Source: Dactylonectria macrodidyma
Taxonomy: Eukaryota; Ascomycota; Sordariomycetes; Hypocreales; Nectriaceae
NCBI GenBank assembly: GCA_020744425.1
Contig: JAGMUV010000012.1
Location: forward strand, 1,054,001 to 1,118,000
Reading direction: 5' to 3'
DNA: 64,000 nucleotides
Part shown: one piece after another, positions 10,221 through 23,165 of the stretch
Layout: every line of letters begins with the position of its first letter
Position numbering within the stretch: position 1 is the stretch's first letter
Notes under the pieces: model-generated
What the model was told of the DNA's origin: nothing
What the model saw: only the letters and a program-made list of their open reading frames with translations
The model's database searches: none
Made by a program: the position numbers and the translations under genes

Positions 10221-10710
10221 CTACGATGGAGAGGAAAGAGAGAAAGCGGGCAGGCGCGTAGACGCGTGGACGCGTTGATAGTCCCTGTGGCCTGCTCCGT
10301 GCGCCCTAGTTACGTATCGACCCCACCCTGGGTCCAGCACTCCAGACCAGTGAAGTAAAGTACTACAGGTACCAACCCAGTCAGACATGACAAGACCATC
10401 AAAGCCCCATTCTTTCCGAAGGATATCATTTAGGAACCTCGGGTGCTCTATGCATATGTACCGTTGACCTTGTTGTAGCTTGGCCCGTTTGTTTTTGGGT
10501 AGGAATTGCCATAATCCCAGCATATGCAAACCTTATTATCCAACACCAAGGATCTGCGTCCTTCAGGATAAGGTGAAAGGGGTACTGATAGATCTCTCAA
10601 ATGCTCTCTGGGCGATTTCTACCGAGATTAATCCTCGGCGTTTCTCGATCTCTTTGGCAACGAAATGCTTCGGAGTAGCAGCAACCCCGACGGATTGGCA
10701 GCCTGGAATA
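10221..10710 (-). pseudogene. Decayed GH3 beta-glucosidase fragment
   Basis: Minus-strand translation shows typical GH3 blocks in order: VAATPKHFVAKEIEK near 10650-10700, then RAFE near 10610, then [19 protein letters not shown] near 10390-10440. The last holds the conserved Asp region used as nucleophile in GH3 enzymes. Between blocks there are stop codons and frame changes (for example around 10540-10570), and after the SDW motif the sequence no longer matches the family. The gene is dead and incomplete at both ends. The intact enzyme would be a secreted or intracellular beta-glucosidase; which one cannot be told. Confidence 0.7.
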
Positions 10711-11184
10711 GTCAGCTCAAGACGTGTGCGGGCAGCCGACTTTGGTGACGGGGAATGGCGGCATCTTTTTGGCAGGAAACCATGGAGTAATCACAAACAA
10801 CGTGGTATCACTCCATCAATCGGCGGGTAATGCCAGAAACTCTTGTATTGGGACCTAATTTAGCAGGGTCTTGGTACAGTGGTAAGGAGCAGAGCGCCTA
10901 AGCCCAAAAGCAATGAACAGGGACCTTTGCAACAGTGCCCTATCGCCTACCATACCTATCACTCTACCATCATTGGCCTACCATCAAATCTCGCAGGTCG
11001 CCTACCCCAAACAGTCCAGTTTCCGTCCTTGCCGTCTCCGCGGGCGGGTTAATCATGCAGCCGAGGCTGTCCCCCCCGCCGTGCCCACATTACGAGACAC
11101 CAAGGGTCTGTCTCCCAGAAAGATACCCCGCTTGCAAAGGCCACTTAAGAGAAACCCGACACTTTCGTTCGTCGCCTGACTTGA
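10711..11184. other. Flank upstream of the methyltransferase gene
   Basis: No convincing gene. Pyrimidine-rich sequence at 10930-11240 probably belongs to the 5' region of the methyltransferase transcript, and an unrecognised first exon may lie here (an ATG at about 11054 is one candidate). Confidence 0.4.
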
Positions 11185-12652
11185 ATCCCCTCTTCACCGC
11201 CTCAGCAGCAGCCCATCACTCCTCCTCCTCGCCATAACATCCGTTATAATGACCGGCTCTCCGGTCCTTCCAATCCGCCACAGTCACCGGGAAACAATGC
11301 ACCAGAAGTCATCGCCGATACCGCACCAGTCGAGGTGGACACACCTCCTGTTTGCCTCCCCTTCACTACTGCCGCGACCCAGCTAACTTCTCCAAGGCCG
11401 ACGATGGCGACTCGACCTTCGGTAGTGAACTGTAAGTCGTCAGCCCATCTGTCAAGCTTAATACTTACCAGGACAGGTCATCTTATACTGCGTCTTTAAC
11501 CTCCAGCGTCCTCAACTACCCCACTGAGTTCGGTCGACGATATCACGCGTACAATGCTGGCTGTAATACTTTCACCGTAATTACGTGCGACTCTGACATG
11601 TTACAGCCTATAACTTTCCCAACGACGAAGCCGAAAACGAACGGCTTGACCTTATACACTTGCTCATGACTAAGGGCATTGGCAACAAATTGTTCCTAGC
11701 TCCAGTGGACCTTGACAAACCGGCTAGGGTTTTGGATATTGGCACAGGGACAGGCATATGTATGTATTTTGACTTCTGATCCTGATTCATGCTTACAGAC
11801 GCAGGGGCAATTTGCGTCGGCGAGGAGTACCCCAATGCCGAGGTATGCCACATCCCCCGTACATACTCAGCGGCGACTGTTGACACCTCAGATTATCGGA
11901 AACGATTTGAGCGCCATCCAATCAACTTGGTATGTTAAGTCTGAGCCTAAATGTGGCAATGTTAATAGAGGAAGGGTCCCTCCGAACATCAAGTTCGAGA
12001 TCGATGACGTCGAGCAGCCATGGATTAACGGTAAATTTGACTACATCTTTTCTCGCTACATGTCAATTTCAATCTTGGACTGGCCAAAGCTAATTGGAAA
12101 TGTCTTTGAGTAAGTAAGCTCACATACATACAACACTTACTAATCGTCACTAGGCACTTGAATCCAGGCGCCTGGGCCGAATTCCAGGACTATGATCTTC
12201 TCTACTATTCCGAAGACGGCTCCATCACCGACGAGCACTACCTCCTGAAGTGGATCAAGCTTTTCATCGATACAGCAAGGACGAAGCTGAATCGCGAGCC
12301 CTGTCCAGGGCCGAGGCTGGAAGGTTGGGTCAAAGACGCCGGCTTCACGAACATTGTCCACCGAAAATTCCGACTGCCGCTAGGATCATGGCCCAAAGAT
12401 CCACACATGAAGGATATTGGCATGTGTAACATCGCTCAACTCTTGGAGGGACTGGAAGCATTCTCTCTGAAGATATTCTGTGGGGCTCTGGGCATGTCGA
12501 CGGAAGAGGTCCTTGTGATGCTGGCCAAGGTCCGTCAGGAACTGCATGCTCACAAATTCCACGCTCAATTTGATTTGTGAGTCTACACCTCAAAGCCATC
12601 CTGAATCTGGCCTAACACACTCAGTCATGTTGTATATGGTCAGAAGCCATGA
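11185..12652 (+). CDS. LaeA-like SAM-dependent methyltransferase, nine exons
   Basis: Exons inferred from splice signals and frame: 11185-11349, 11397-11431, 11477-11562, 11607-11759, 11799-11842, 11892-11929, 11975-12109, 12154-12576, 12625-12652. Together they give about 368 residues. The N-terminal part is Pro-rich and disordered, followed by GRRYHAYNAG, the SAM-binding motif ARVLDIGTGTGI, GNDLSAIQ, NIKFEIDDVEQPW, and the C-terminus VVYGQKP that is usual in this family. Such proteins resemble LaeA/TAM-type methyltransferases; some affect secondary metabolism, but most close paralogs have unknown substrates. No ATG is found in frame after the stop at 11182-11184, so the true start is in an unseen upstream exon or has been lost. 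All introns are 39-52 bases. Confidence 0.8.
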
Positions 12653-13067
12653 TTTATCAGTTTCCGAATCATACAGAACTTCGAAGCGATCGTACGGCGA
12701 TAGAGTGGCATGACGTGGCGTTTGCAGGAATATACAGAACGAAGTGTCGACAATCGCATGTTGGACAGAGCCTCGTGAAGAGATAGTTATATTGGAGGCA
12801 GTAATTGATTTGCTAAAATATATGACCTTTTCCGGCCTTTGGAGGAGACCCTCTGTTGGCGGGCTCAGTAAGAGTGTCAAAATCGTTCTCAGTCTCGTCA
12901 CAAGCTATGCAAGAGAAATTCCGACTTCCCACAGCCAGCAAGTCAGCGCGACGTCGAGTTCGTGAGGCGAAAGGCCAATCTTTGGCCACAGTGGAAGATT
13001 TGGAATGGACCCAGCTTGCACGGTAGACTACTATAAAAAACACGGCTGACCAAGAACGAGTAGTTAG
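12653..13067. other. Region between convergent genes
   Basis: Shared 3' flank of the methyltransferase and transporter genes. No gene or clear terminator seen. Confidence 0.5.
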
Positions 13068-14696
13068 TCAAATAGTGAACACAAACCTTGGGCTCCTATC
13101 TCCTAGAGCATTAATTTGCTCCTCTGACAATCCAACAATTTTGTAGTCTTCCTTGCCCGCCCTACGCCGCTGGTTAACATGGTTTAGATACAGCGACATG
13201 AAGCCGTAGATGACGATTCCATAGCCCAACAATGCAATTGATACTGAGTAACCTAATACGTAGCGTGGAGCATCCGAGGTTGGATAAAGCTACAGGCATG
13301 GGGTTAATTTTCTGTAGATCAAGTGGCTTGAGGAAATGAACTTACGAAAGGGGCTACGATACCCGAACAATTACAAACCATAATCTGGATCGCAGACGCC
13401 GTTGTACGCTTGCCATATCGAGGGTTGTTGGAGGGCAGCCATGCCAGAGGGATTCCAACCGCGACGAATAAGCCAACCGAGATCAAAAAAGTTGCAAAGT
13501 AGTGGACGGCAGATCCCACGTTAGCGATGGATATCGCATAACCGACAATGCATATTGAAGCAAATGCGATCTGGTAGACGCCTCGAAGCTGATGCATGTC
13601 GGAGAGCTTTGCCACGGTGAGGTAGCTGATAGCTCCGAGGATATAGCATGGCACCGTGAGTGCTTGTGATTGCGGGGCAGTCCAGTCTCCAAGACCTATC
13701 GAGAGTCAATGTTAGTTTATGCGTGGCATTGGCTATTCAATGACTGCACCTTTGATGATGGATGGGAGAAAGACAGAGTAACTGTATAGCATCGAGTTGA
13801 CACCAAACTGCGCTGCGGCGAAGAGCCAGACTTTCCAGTCCTTGAAGGCCAAGATGGCATCCTTCTTATCAAACTCTTGATAAAAGCCAGTCTGACGCTC
13901 AAGTCTAGCAACGAGGAGCCGTCTCTCGTCGTCATTCAAATACCATGCCGTCTCTGGGCTGTCGGCAAGAAACAGCCAAATTGCTATGCCAAAAAGAACA
14001 GTTGGGATACCTAGGAGTAGTTTTCGTCAGTGAAGTGGCCAAAAACATCGTCCTCTCTTTTGGGGAAGATTTACCCTCAAGGATAAACACCCATCGCCAT
14101 CCTGAAAGGCCAGCCGTGCCGTCTGCGAACCCAATACCGTACGCCAGAAGCCCTCCACATGCACCCGCCAGTGCAGAGCTAACAAATAAATAACCGATTC
14201 TCAGAGCAAGTTCCTGCTTTGTGTAGAACATTGTGAGGTAGACAGTCAGGCCCGGAAAGAGACCTCCCTCGAGCAAACCCAGCAGCAGGCGACAGACGAT
14301 GAGGCCGCTAAAACTCTGCACTACTCCCATCATGGTGGACACTATGCCCCAGCTAAGCGTAATCGCGGCCAGCCACTTGGAGGGAGTGAACTTTTTGAGC
14401 AGCATGTTGCTGGGGACTTCGACTAGGACGTAGGGAATGAACAGCACTGCGACGGCGAGCTGATACTGGTTTCCGTGCAGCTTCAGGTCCTCTTCGAGGC
14501 CAAAGAGGCGTGCGTTTCCGATGTTTGTGCGGTCCAGGAAGCAGAGAAGGTAGGTCATCATGACCATTGGCACAATGTACTTGTCAATCTTACGGACGAG
14601 CCGTCTCTCGGCTTGGTAATCAATCCGCGCTGAGTGACTTTCGATGCCGTCTGAGGACCTCATGTCCACATCGATTTCGGATTTCTCGACCGCCAT
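13068..14696 (-). CDS. MFS transporter, Dal5/allantoate-permease type, 484 aa
   Basis: Exons on the minus strand: 14696-14075, 14010-13750, 13695-13346, 13289-13068 (1455 bases). All three introns have GT-AG ends and keep frame. The protein has the anion:cation symporter features of the Dal5 group: a charged N-terminus, ERRLVRKIDKYIVPMVMMTYLLCFLDRTNIGNARLFGL at the first membrane segment, about twelve hydrophobic segments, and a C-terminal GDRSPRFVF tail after the last helix. Family members take up small organic acids and vitamins such as allantoate, nicotinate or pantothenate. The substrate cannot be read from the sequence. It is convergent with the LaeA-like gene. No break seen; expected in the plasma membrane. 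Confidence 0.87.
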
Positions 14697-15667
14697 AGCT
14701 GAAACGAGGCTATTTCTTTTATGTATAATTTATTAAAGAAAATTAATTGCATGCCATGAAGCTGGGGCAATATTTTTTTTTTTGGATAAAAGAAGTTGTA
14801 TATTTGTTGAATGGGGAATTGTGGAGGTGAAATGAAATTTCATGTTGGAATCACAAGCCAAAGAATGACTTGACACAAGCTGAGGGCCCACTTGGCTTCC
14901 CCCTCATTTCGTGTTACTTCAAGGAAGACATTGATTACATTGGCTCTTTGCCGCCTAAGGTAAAGCGTCGTGTTCCTGTAATGAACCTGTCGTCTATTTG
15001 GATTAGCGGCGAATTCTAAATCCCAAAGCATCCAATCTTAGTCGCTGAGTGCCATGTCTTGTTATCGACGCAAGAGTCATGATCAACTAGACCTAAGGGG
15101 TCGTGTACCCACGTCGGGTAGGGTGGCATTTATTCCGACCGTTGCCGGGATCGGCACCGTCAGGTTGCAAGTGCTAATGGTGCCGGACACCGCATCAGAC
15201 AAGATTATTTGTTAATAGAAGGCGTCAGTCAGATAAGGATTAACAAATGCACAATTGAAATCTTTGACATTGAACGGGGCATGCTGAAGTTTGGTCATGT
15301 TCAGGCTGTATGACTACATTCAATAGAAACTGGCTAGCTGCATTGGGATTTTAAACGAAACAGGAGACCGGTCCCCTACGGGGTCCGCCAATGCCTTTTC
15401 GGAACGAGTTGAGAGACGAGTTGAGAGATTGAGAAGTAAGGCGCTTAAAGTAAGGCGCTTACAAGGGCTGGTGGCGTCAGTGTGTGACCAGTTTCTTTTT
15501 GCCTTTTGCGCGCACAGGCGCTGGCTTCCTACTCAGACCCCGCATTCGGCAGCATTGTAGTTTAACGCTGCTTCATGTCTTATACTTTACCTTCGGCATC
15601 TAATTTATTTATTCATATTCAATCTGAATCTTCCCCAACTTCAAGAGATAGCATTGAATGATTCTCC
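14697..15667. other. Upstream region of the transporter gene
   Basis: About 970 bases with no gene. Probable promoter of the minus-strand transporter (AT-rich just upstream of its ATG). Short direct repeats occur at 15406-15465 (GAGTTGAGAGA and AAGTAAGGCGCTTA, each twice). Confidence 0.5.
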
Positions 15668-16366
15668 ATGACTATTGATTACTCGAAACGGGATAACATG
15701 GACACGGATTCAGAACCAGAAATTTCGCTTCCGTCAGTCCCTACGCCCCAAGCCCCCGCTCAGCAGCCCCACAATCAGCTGCACCAGCTAAGCTACAGTA
15801 GCGGCCAGTTACAAACAGTACACACCACATCGCCCGATGCGATGTTGAGAAAATCAGATTCGCACCTTGGTCCGTGGCGATGATCCAGGTAGATCATCCC
15901 ATCTTCCCCAATTACATACCCCCCGTCCCAAGACTCATCGAGCCTCGATGATCGAGGTTCCGCTGGCCTTTCACCATGTCGGCACTCAGTCCGCAAACCG
16001 GGCCGACCTCGACAACCAAATGATCACGTATCTCAACATCGACCATGAATCCGAGTTTGCGCCCTCGGAGTGGCGTTCCTACATCGACACCGTGGTAATC
16101 GCGCAGAAAGACAAGAAGCCGTTACTACCCCAGCATCTTCAGGGCGTGCGGATATATTTGACTATATTCTGGACCTCTTTGGGGAAGGAGAAGGCGCGCC
16201 GACATCTTTATGTAATAGATAAGCGTTTGAAGAGTGGTGGAAGGACTATTGCGAAGAATAGAAGGAGATCCGGTCGGAGACTGGAGGCGAGAATGATGTG
16301 GATGATTGGCGAGCGGTGAGGTCGTCTAGCGCTGGCCTACAGGAGGATTTGCCGACTTTCAAATAA
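15668..16366 (+). pseudogene. Broken host gene of unknown function
   Basis: Protein-like pieces appear in shifting frames: an N-terminal Pro/Gln-rich part from ATG 15668 to TGA at 15881-15883; a middle piece with SEWRSYIDTVVIAQKDKKPL near 16070-16120; and a last frame with ADIFDYILDLFGEG, AFEEWWKDYCEE and VRSSSAGLQEDLPTFK ending at TAA 16364-16366. The last frame holds a TAA and a TAG where Gln or Arg would be expected (C-to-T changes), and the join near 16140 needs a shift or an intron. I do not recognise the family. The Helitron Rep-helicase frame on the other strand ends inside this sequence at 16337, so the Helitron appears joined to the end of this gene. Confidence 0.45.
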
Positions 16367-18680
16367 TCGTCTTGTTTCTGCTGCTAGGTCCGTCAACCTC
16401 TGCATAGCATCAATTATGCCTTGGTCTAGCTTATTCCCGATGAAATCCTGCGGCCGTACGGGACTAAGAAGCTTGATACCCTGTAGTGTTCTGCACCTAG
16501 ATAGTTGTACATAGAGGCTGGTAAAGTCACATTTTGAAGGCTGACCATGCGTCATACGGTTTCCTCGCAGCTCCAAGAGCACGTGCTCAAAAGTCTTGCC
16601 CTGGGATTTATAGTCAGTGAGGACAAAAGATGGGACAACTGGCAGCCCTCGCCGAGCGCATTTCCCGGATAGGAACTTGTAGTGTGAGTTGGCTGGATCT
16701 AGCGTATGCGTGATAGGCCGGATGAGCACGGTACCCGTTGGGAGGGCCGGGATTGCTAAATCCTTTGTTTCTTGCGACTCTAACAATATGCCCAGTGGCG
16801 GTCCAAAATGGATGGTAACGTCGTCCGCAAGATGGTAGCCTGGGGATTTCGGATCGGGAATGATGTCCGCAGCGGCAAACTCGGCCCCATTTACAACCTT
16901 TAAGCCGGTGTATGTATTTTTGTTGATAACTACAGGTATCCCCTGGGCGTAGAAGAAGACCCCAGGGATCTTGCAGTTGGAGTTGTCGCCTTGTTCGATG
17001 GTCTGGGCCACCTCCTGCTGGGATAAGGCCCGACTGCGCCAGGCGTGGGTTGAGACGAAGACCGAGATATGTCTGCTGTGAAAGCGGGCCCAGTCTACCA
17101 CGGCTTCCGTGTTGAGGCTCCATCGGTTACGGTTGAGCGGTGTTATGGCGCGCAAGCCATCTTTGAAGGTGATTTGGGAGCGGTCCACGAGCTTGGTGTT
17201 GAGTAGGTCAAGGTCCTCCATTGTCTGGGTTCCAGCGCGTATTCTGTCCAAAAGGGCGCCTAGTTGTGGATCGTCTCGGGCGCGGACTTGTTCCTCAAGG
17301 AGAATAACAGCCTTGAACAATAGCCACAGACTGTGGCCGCGGTGGTGAGAAATAGTTGCCTGTCCTAGGGAGGCCGCGTAAGCGAGATCCGCCATTCGGT
17401 CCACCAGGAGGCTTGTTTCTAGCACGGGGGCAAACTGATAGAAATCCCCCATCAAGAGAACAACGGGAATATTGCCAAATGGCTTATCAGGGCAGTCGCG
17501 GAGGGCCTGAAGATGGCAGCTGGCATTGAACAGAGTGGCCCCGCCGAGCATGCTGACTTCGTCGATCACGAGGGCCAACTTCTGCTTCCACATCCATTTC
17601 TTCGCTTCCGAGAATGTTGGAGGCTGTTTTTTGTTGTAAGAACGGTGGGTGTCTAGTCCCAAGGCCGAGTGAAGTGTGGTGCCGCCGATCTGGGCGGCAG
17701 CACTGCCTGATGTACCGGTAATATGGAGGTGGTGTGGGTGACCTCTGGCAGTGAACACGTCCCGCAAGGCATCGACGATCCTCGACTTTCCAGTACCACC
17801 TGGACCTCCGACGTACTGAAGATGTTGACCGGCGGAGTCAGGGTTGGCAATATACTTGTCCAAGAAGCGGCACACGAGTTGTAGTGCCATGCTCTGCAGA
17901 TGGTTGAGCGAATAGCTGGAGGCGGCAAGAAGTCCTAGCTCTACGAATCCTCTAGTGGGACCCACCTCAACAAACATCCGAGGATTTTGTGTGACCGGGT
18001 ATTCACGTTGTCTCGGAATGGGAATTTCTATATCACACTGCCGAGCAAGCAGATCGTCGATGTCGGCGTCACCAATGGAGGTTGTACCACCTTGAAGGCC
18101 GCCCTCCATCTCATCGAGCATCCGGAGATGCAGCAAATCCTGGGCTTTTGCCGCAGCTTGAAGATCTTGTGCAGAAGGAATAGGACACTGGGATAATGGA
18201 CTATTCTGGTTATGGCGGATCTGCTGATAAAAACTGTCGTGACGTTGGATGAAAGGCCGATCCTCTTCGACAGGGTTCTCATAGCACAGATCCTGGATCA
18301 GGCTCTGCAAGACTGGAGAGTCTCTCGTTGCATCAGAGTCTCGCACGGCATTCCGAAGAGTGTGGAGGAGAGCTGTATAGGTTTGGTGATGCTCTGCCAT
18401 AGTTGGTTCTGCTGAGGTGGGCTCGTCGCTAAAATCGCCCTCATAGAGAGGAAAGTCCACATCCACTGTGTCGTCGCCTTCCGACCGGCTGGCCCAGAGC
18501 TTTGCGTCTTTACGAGCATCCTCGGCCGACTTTCTGAGGAGGGAGATGTTTGAGACATGGGACCGCAGGCGAGGACAGAGCCTAGCAGCACAGTTAAGCC
18601 ATATGCCTGTGATATCACCGTGCGTCTCGGAGAGGAAGTTTTCCCATGGTACAAACAAGGCCAGGTGGAGAACCGAGTTG

Positions 18681-18736
18681 CTGCACAGATTGTCAGAGAT
18701 GGCTCGGGGGTGAATGGGGCAGCAATGGGAGCGTAC
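18681..18736 (-). other. Probable 56-bp intron in Helitron copy 1
   Basis: Minus-strand donor GTACGC and acceptor GTGCAG. Removing it joins KR to NSVLHLALFVPW in the frame conserved in copy 2. The equivalent segment in copy 2 is 54 bases, has the same splice ends and is far more diverged than the flanking exons. Confidence 0.75.
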
Positions 18737-21700
18737 CGTTTGAAGTACACCGGGTGCTCGTCCATGTGGTCGTCGCTAATGGATCCCTGAAAGATCGGCA
18801 CCGCGTAGTCGGGGGGTTCGCGAAGCTTTTGGATCCATCCGTAGCACTCTGGAGGTCCCTCCAGAGCTAAGTGGGTTTCATCCTCATCTCGGCCGCGGCG
18901 ACGCTCCAGGGTAATCATAGACATATAGTCATAGAGGCACACGTCTCTCAGAACGGGGCCCCGGTAGGTGTAGGCATCCAGGTACAATAAAGTCCGGCCA
19001 CTTTCCCGAAATTGTACCGTCTCTGATGGCTCTTCGTCATCTGTTTGTGTGCTGGCCTGGCGACGGAGGTGTATCCAACGCCGAAAAATGGTCCAATAGA
19101 GTGCGGTCAAGTTTATGTAGGACCAGTGCGGCACGTTAGTAAAGTCCGTTTGATAGCCAAGCAAGAAGTAACAGACTTCCACGGCCGAAAGCTGTCTCTC
19201 GGAAAAGATTCGATTAGCGGCCCTCATCAAAAACTGACGGCTCTCGTTCACTACGGCCTGGCGCTGGGCATCCTGTTCGGCAAGATTCGGCCCCGAATAC
19301 CTCAGCGCTGCCGATTCACGAAGCTGTCGAAGAACATCAGCAGCGAAGACAAGGCGTTTCCACATGGGCGTGTCCAATTTGGTGGCGTAGTTCGTGATGT
19401 AGAATACCATGGCGAGTCCCTTGGTTCTCGTCAAGATCATCGAGATGTCGTGGTTGTGACGGAGGCCGACTGCCATTGCTTTGTTATACCGGTTGACGAG
19501 CGGGTGGTTCCGCTGGATCCTGAGCAGGCCGTCCTCCGTGAATCCGGTGTCCTCGATGATCTTCCAAGGCGCTTTGAACCGACAAGCTGTCCGTTTGTGC
19601 TTACCTGCACCCTCTCCGACGAGTCCTTTGAGAGAATACTTGATACAGGTGTAGGTGTGCGAGTGAACCTGGCAACAGTACGCAATGTAGTTAGACTCGT
19701 TGTCGAAAGCCGCTGCGAGAGCCTCGGTGTCGTGCATAATTCCCTCGATCGGATCGATTGGTTTTCGCTCCTTTCGGACAGCTTTTCCAGCTTCCTCATC
19801 TAAACATTCGTAAAATACCGAGTCTAGATACCGAACCACTTGGGCACGGTATTCTTCCTCCTCGGGCTTCGCCATATCATCAATCAGGGAAGGCAACTGC
19901 ATATTACCCTCCAGCCAGAGTAGACCATGCAAGTGCAGACTGCCTCGGTCATTCGTCTCGACTGTTGCGTAGTAATGGCTGATCTTTCCGAAAACTGATT
20001 CTTGGCCTGTCCTGACGTATTTCTCAAAGAACAGTGAGATTTCTCGATGGAAGAAGATTGCGGCGCTAACTGGGTCCATGGTGCTGAGGGCGATCCTGTC
20101 ATACCTTCCCCGGAGATCGGCTAGCAGTTCCTTTGCCGTGTCATAGTCGTGGAGCCGGTGTATGGAGAGCCTCATCTTGACCGGATTATTGATATCGTTC
20201 GGGTTGACGGTGATCCAAATGGCAGGCATACCGGTCCAAATGTTAACTGCTTGTATCTTCCTCCGCATCAAGAGTCGAGTTTCGTTGGAGAGCGGCTGTG
20301 CGTGGCCAAAGATGGACAATTCGCGAAGCAAGAACGATATGTCCGGATCCGTCGTGGTCCTTGTCTCTCGCATCTCCTCCTCGGCTATTTTTAGGCGGTC
20401 CGCCGTCAGGCTTCCATAGACCCGTTCCAGTCTGTCGAAGGAGCCCCTTGCCATACGGACCATGCTGATACGGCGGTTCGTGGATCGGAGGAGGATGTTG
20501 AAGATCAAGAAACAAAAGACCGGATGCGTAGCAAATCGACCCCCGTGTCGTTGCAACACATATTTAGCCCAGTAATTGAGCGAGTGATTCGCACTGCGCT
20601 GCACAGGCTGTGAAGCATCATACATATTGCCATCTGGCTCGCTCAGCGTCTTAGGGCCGCCCCTCCCCCACGGGAAAAGTTTCGGAAAGGTCCGCGGAAA
20701 GAAGTCATCGTGCAGGTTGTCCGCAAAATCCGCGCCACGCTCGACCCGAATGAACGGTTGGTCTCCCGCCGTGTGGATCATCATAGCGGAAGGTTCAGCA
20801 TCATCGCCGTGTCTGGTCTGACTCGTCCGCATAGCCTCGGCTAGGAAGGACAGCTTGTCAACCTCAGCGAAAGCGGCAGGCCCGTCCAGAGGAAACATGC
20901 CGGACGTTGACGTCTCGTATAGGATATCATCACCACCACGGTCAACACTCCCTGGATCAGGAGCAGATATATGGAGATCCTCAGGTGGTGGGTGAGGCTG
21001 TTCCATCGACGCATTGTCAACTGAGATAGGGGTGTCGTCGCTTGGCTCTGCTCGTAGCGAGGTGAGGAGTTCTTCAATGCTTGTGAAACGGTTCTCCTCT
21101 AATCCGCGATCGGTATTCGGGACGATTGGGTCAGTGTGTATCTTTTCCACCGCCGAGGGCTCCTCCCTCTGCATCCGCTCCATGAGAACGGCGGGAACTG
21201 TCGACCCCTCCGCGTACTGCCAGCCCTGTATTTCATCCAGGTTGATTTCGATGTCCTTGTAGAGGGGATTGTTCCTCTGTAGCCACAAGAGGGCAGCGGT
21301 TACTCGAGACTTGCGCACCTGAAGAAGCGTCCCCACTTCCGCTGGGCTGGGTCTGTTGGCGCCGCTCCAAGACACGTGGATGTTCTCGATTGTCTGAAGA
21401 AGCGGGTGAGGGAGCACCGTGGCAACTAGATCATCTACATTGTTCGGAAATACGACAATGTGACCCTTCACGTGTTTCCGGTAACTGACACCTGACGGCG
21501 TTTTGTTATCAACAGTGAACTTCGTGATATAGCCGAAAGGAGCCTGAAGAGCGATCAGCCTCTCCTCGACAGGGGAGAGGCCATCGAGTTCACGAGGATA
21601 ACGATGCTCACACCCGATGTCCATGTTGTTGACCGAACATGCCTTCGGCAGCTTTCCGTTTTCGATAACGCCGCGGCACTCAAGGCAAATATCGACCTCC

Positions 21701-22184
21701 ATGTCACCGTCCTGTGGGAGACACTTTTTGCATTTCTGAAGAGCCGTCGTAGCTTGCAGCAACGCGGTGGTCAAGTACGTCCTCCAATGGACAGTAGTAA
21801 TCTTGGCTGGCGGGCATTTTCTGTAGCAAAAAGTGCAGTGGGAAATGGGCAACGCCCTCTCGTCGGTGAAGGCCTCATAGAACGACTTCGAAGTCTCAAC
21901 TTGAAGGGCGAGGGGGACTTCTTTGCACCAGGAATCCAGGATCTCGATAAGGATGCGTCCCTCTTAGCGTGAAAGCACGACTCTCGGTATTGTAGAAATG
22001 CATCGAGGGATTGCTTCTGGAGTTGGACGGTCTCGTGCAGCTGCCTAGGCCTTTTCCGGGAGCAGCTTGGCCCCGAGGGCGGTGGAGTCAGAAGGCCTTC
22101 TTGTTGTGTTCTATGGCGCTTACGGGAAGGCGGTGTCTGCGGAGGACGGAAGGTCGGTTCGGGAGTGCTTGGCCCTTGTACCGG

Positions 22185-23165
22185 CTCGGTATCACTCGCC
22201 CTTTGGCGGTCCAGATCACCACACGTGCGGATGATCTCTTCAAGAGGTACTCTGAAACCCCCATTTTGGAACGGTAGATCCATGGACTCCTGCGGGAGAG
22301 CTCTTTGTCTCGGACGGGCCGTTCCACCGGAGTGCCGCCGGTTCAGCTCATCCAATGTACGACCGATCTCTTCAGGAGGTAATAAGATCTTCCCCTGTCG
22401 GACAGTGCCTTGCGTCCGACGAAGTGTTTCTTCCGCATGCTGGCGGTCTAGGTTCTTCAATGTACGTGTGATCTCCTCAGCTGGTAGTCCAAGCCTGCCG
22501 TCTCGGAGCTGCGACTCCACGGCCTCTTGTGGACGCTCTCCTTGTCTCCGACGGGTAGTTTCTTCGGTATGCTGTCGATCTAGGTCAGCCAACGTACGGG
22601 TGATCTCCTCGAGGGGCACCATGACCCTCTCGCCTTGGGTCTGTGGCTTCGATGCTTCTTGCTGGCGACCCCGTTCTCTCTGATGGGCTGTGGGTTCGCT
22701 ATGCCAGTGGTCCAAACCATCGATTGTACGGTTATCCTCCTCAAGGGGTACTCTGAGCTTCCCATTTGGGAGATCTGATTCCATAACCTCCCGGGACCGA
22801 GCTATTCGCCTTCTACGAGTTGTTTCTTCGGCATGCTGACGGTCTAGGTCATTCATCGTGCGGGAGATTTCATCTGGAGGTAACATGGCCTTCCCACCTC
22901 CCCTCCTGCGGGCTCTTTCTTCCACATGCTGGCGGTCCAGGTCGCTTAACGTACGGCGAATTTCATCAAGAGGGACTCTAACCGGCTCCTGTGAGGAATT
23001 TCGGAGAACCTGTATGGCCGTCTCGTCAACGAAGGCTCCACCCGGCCGGTTTCGTGGCTGGGTGGCTTCGAAGCCCCGCTGAGCTCGGTCTCGAGCGCGT
23101 TGGCGGTCTAGATCTTCCAGCGTTCGGCGAATCTCTTCAAGCGGAACCGTCACTGGCTCTGGTCG
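22185..23165 (-). repeat. Eight coding tandem repeats at the Helitron protein N-terminus
   Basis: Each unit follows the pattern VPLEEIxRTLxDLDRQHAEExxRR with a variable linker. Eight units can be counted between residues about 4 and 330. Units 2, 3, 5 and 6 are closest to consensus; units 4 and 8 are the most changed. Plus-strand DNA shows the recurring TGCTGGCGGTCTAGGTC-like segment. Confidence 0.85.

Noticed and set aside
10913..11237. Plus-strand frames before the methyltransferase as a separate gene
   Set aside because: Low-complexity Pro/Ser/Arg composition, overlapping frames, no motif; more likely 5' leader sequence.
18650..18740. Second frameshift in Helitron copy 1
   Set aside because: GT-AG ends at matching positions in both copies, with diverged interior, make an intron the better explanation.
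22165..22683. Plus-strand coding frame of 172 codons opposite the Helitron repeats
   Set aside because: It is the complement of the tandem repeat coding region; Ser/Arg/Cys-rich with no domain, a shadow of the real gene.
22185..23165. CRISPR-like or satellite array
   Set aside because: Repeats are in frame, diverged at synonymous and linker positions, and encode a consistent protein motif; no spacers of constant length. Eukaryotic context.
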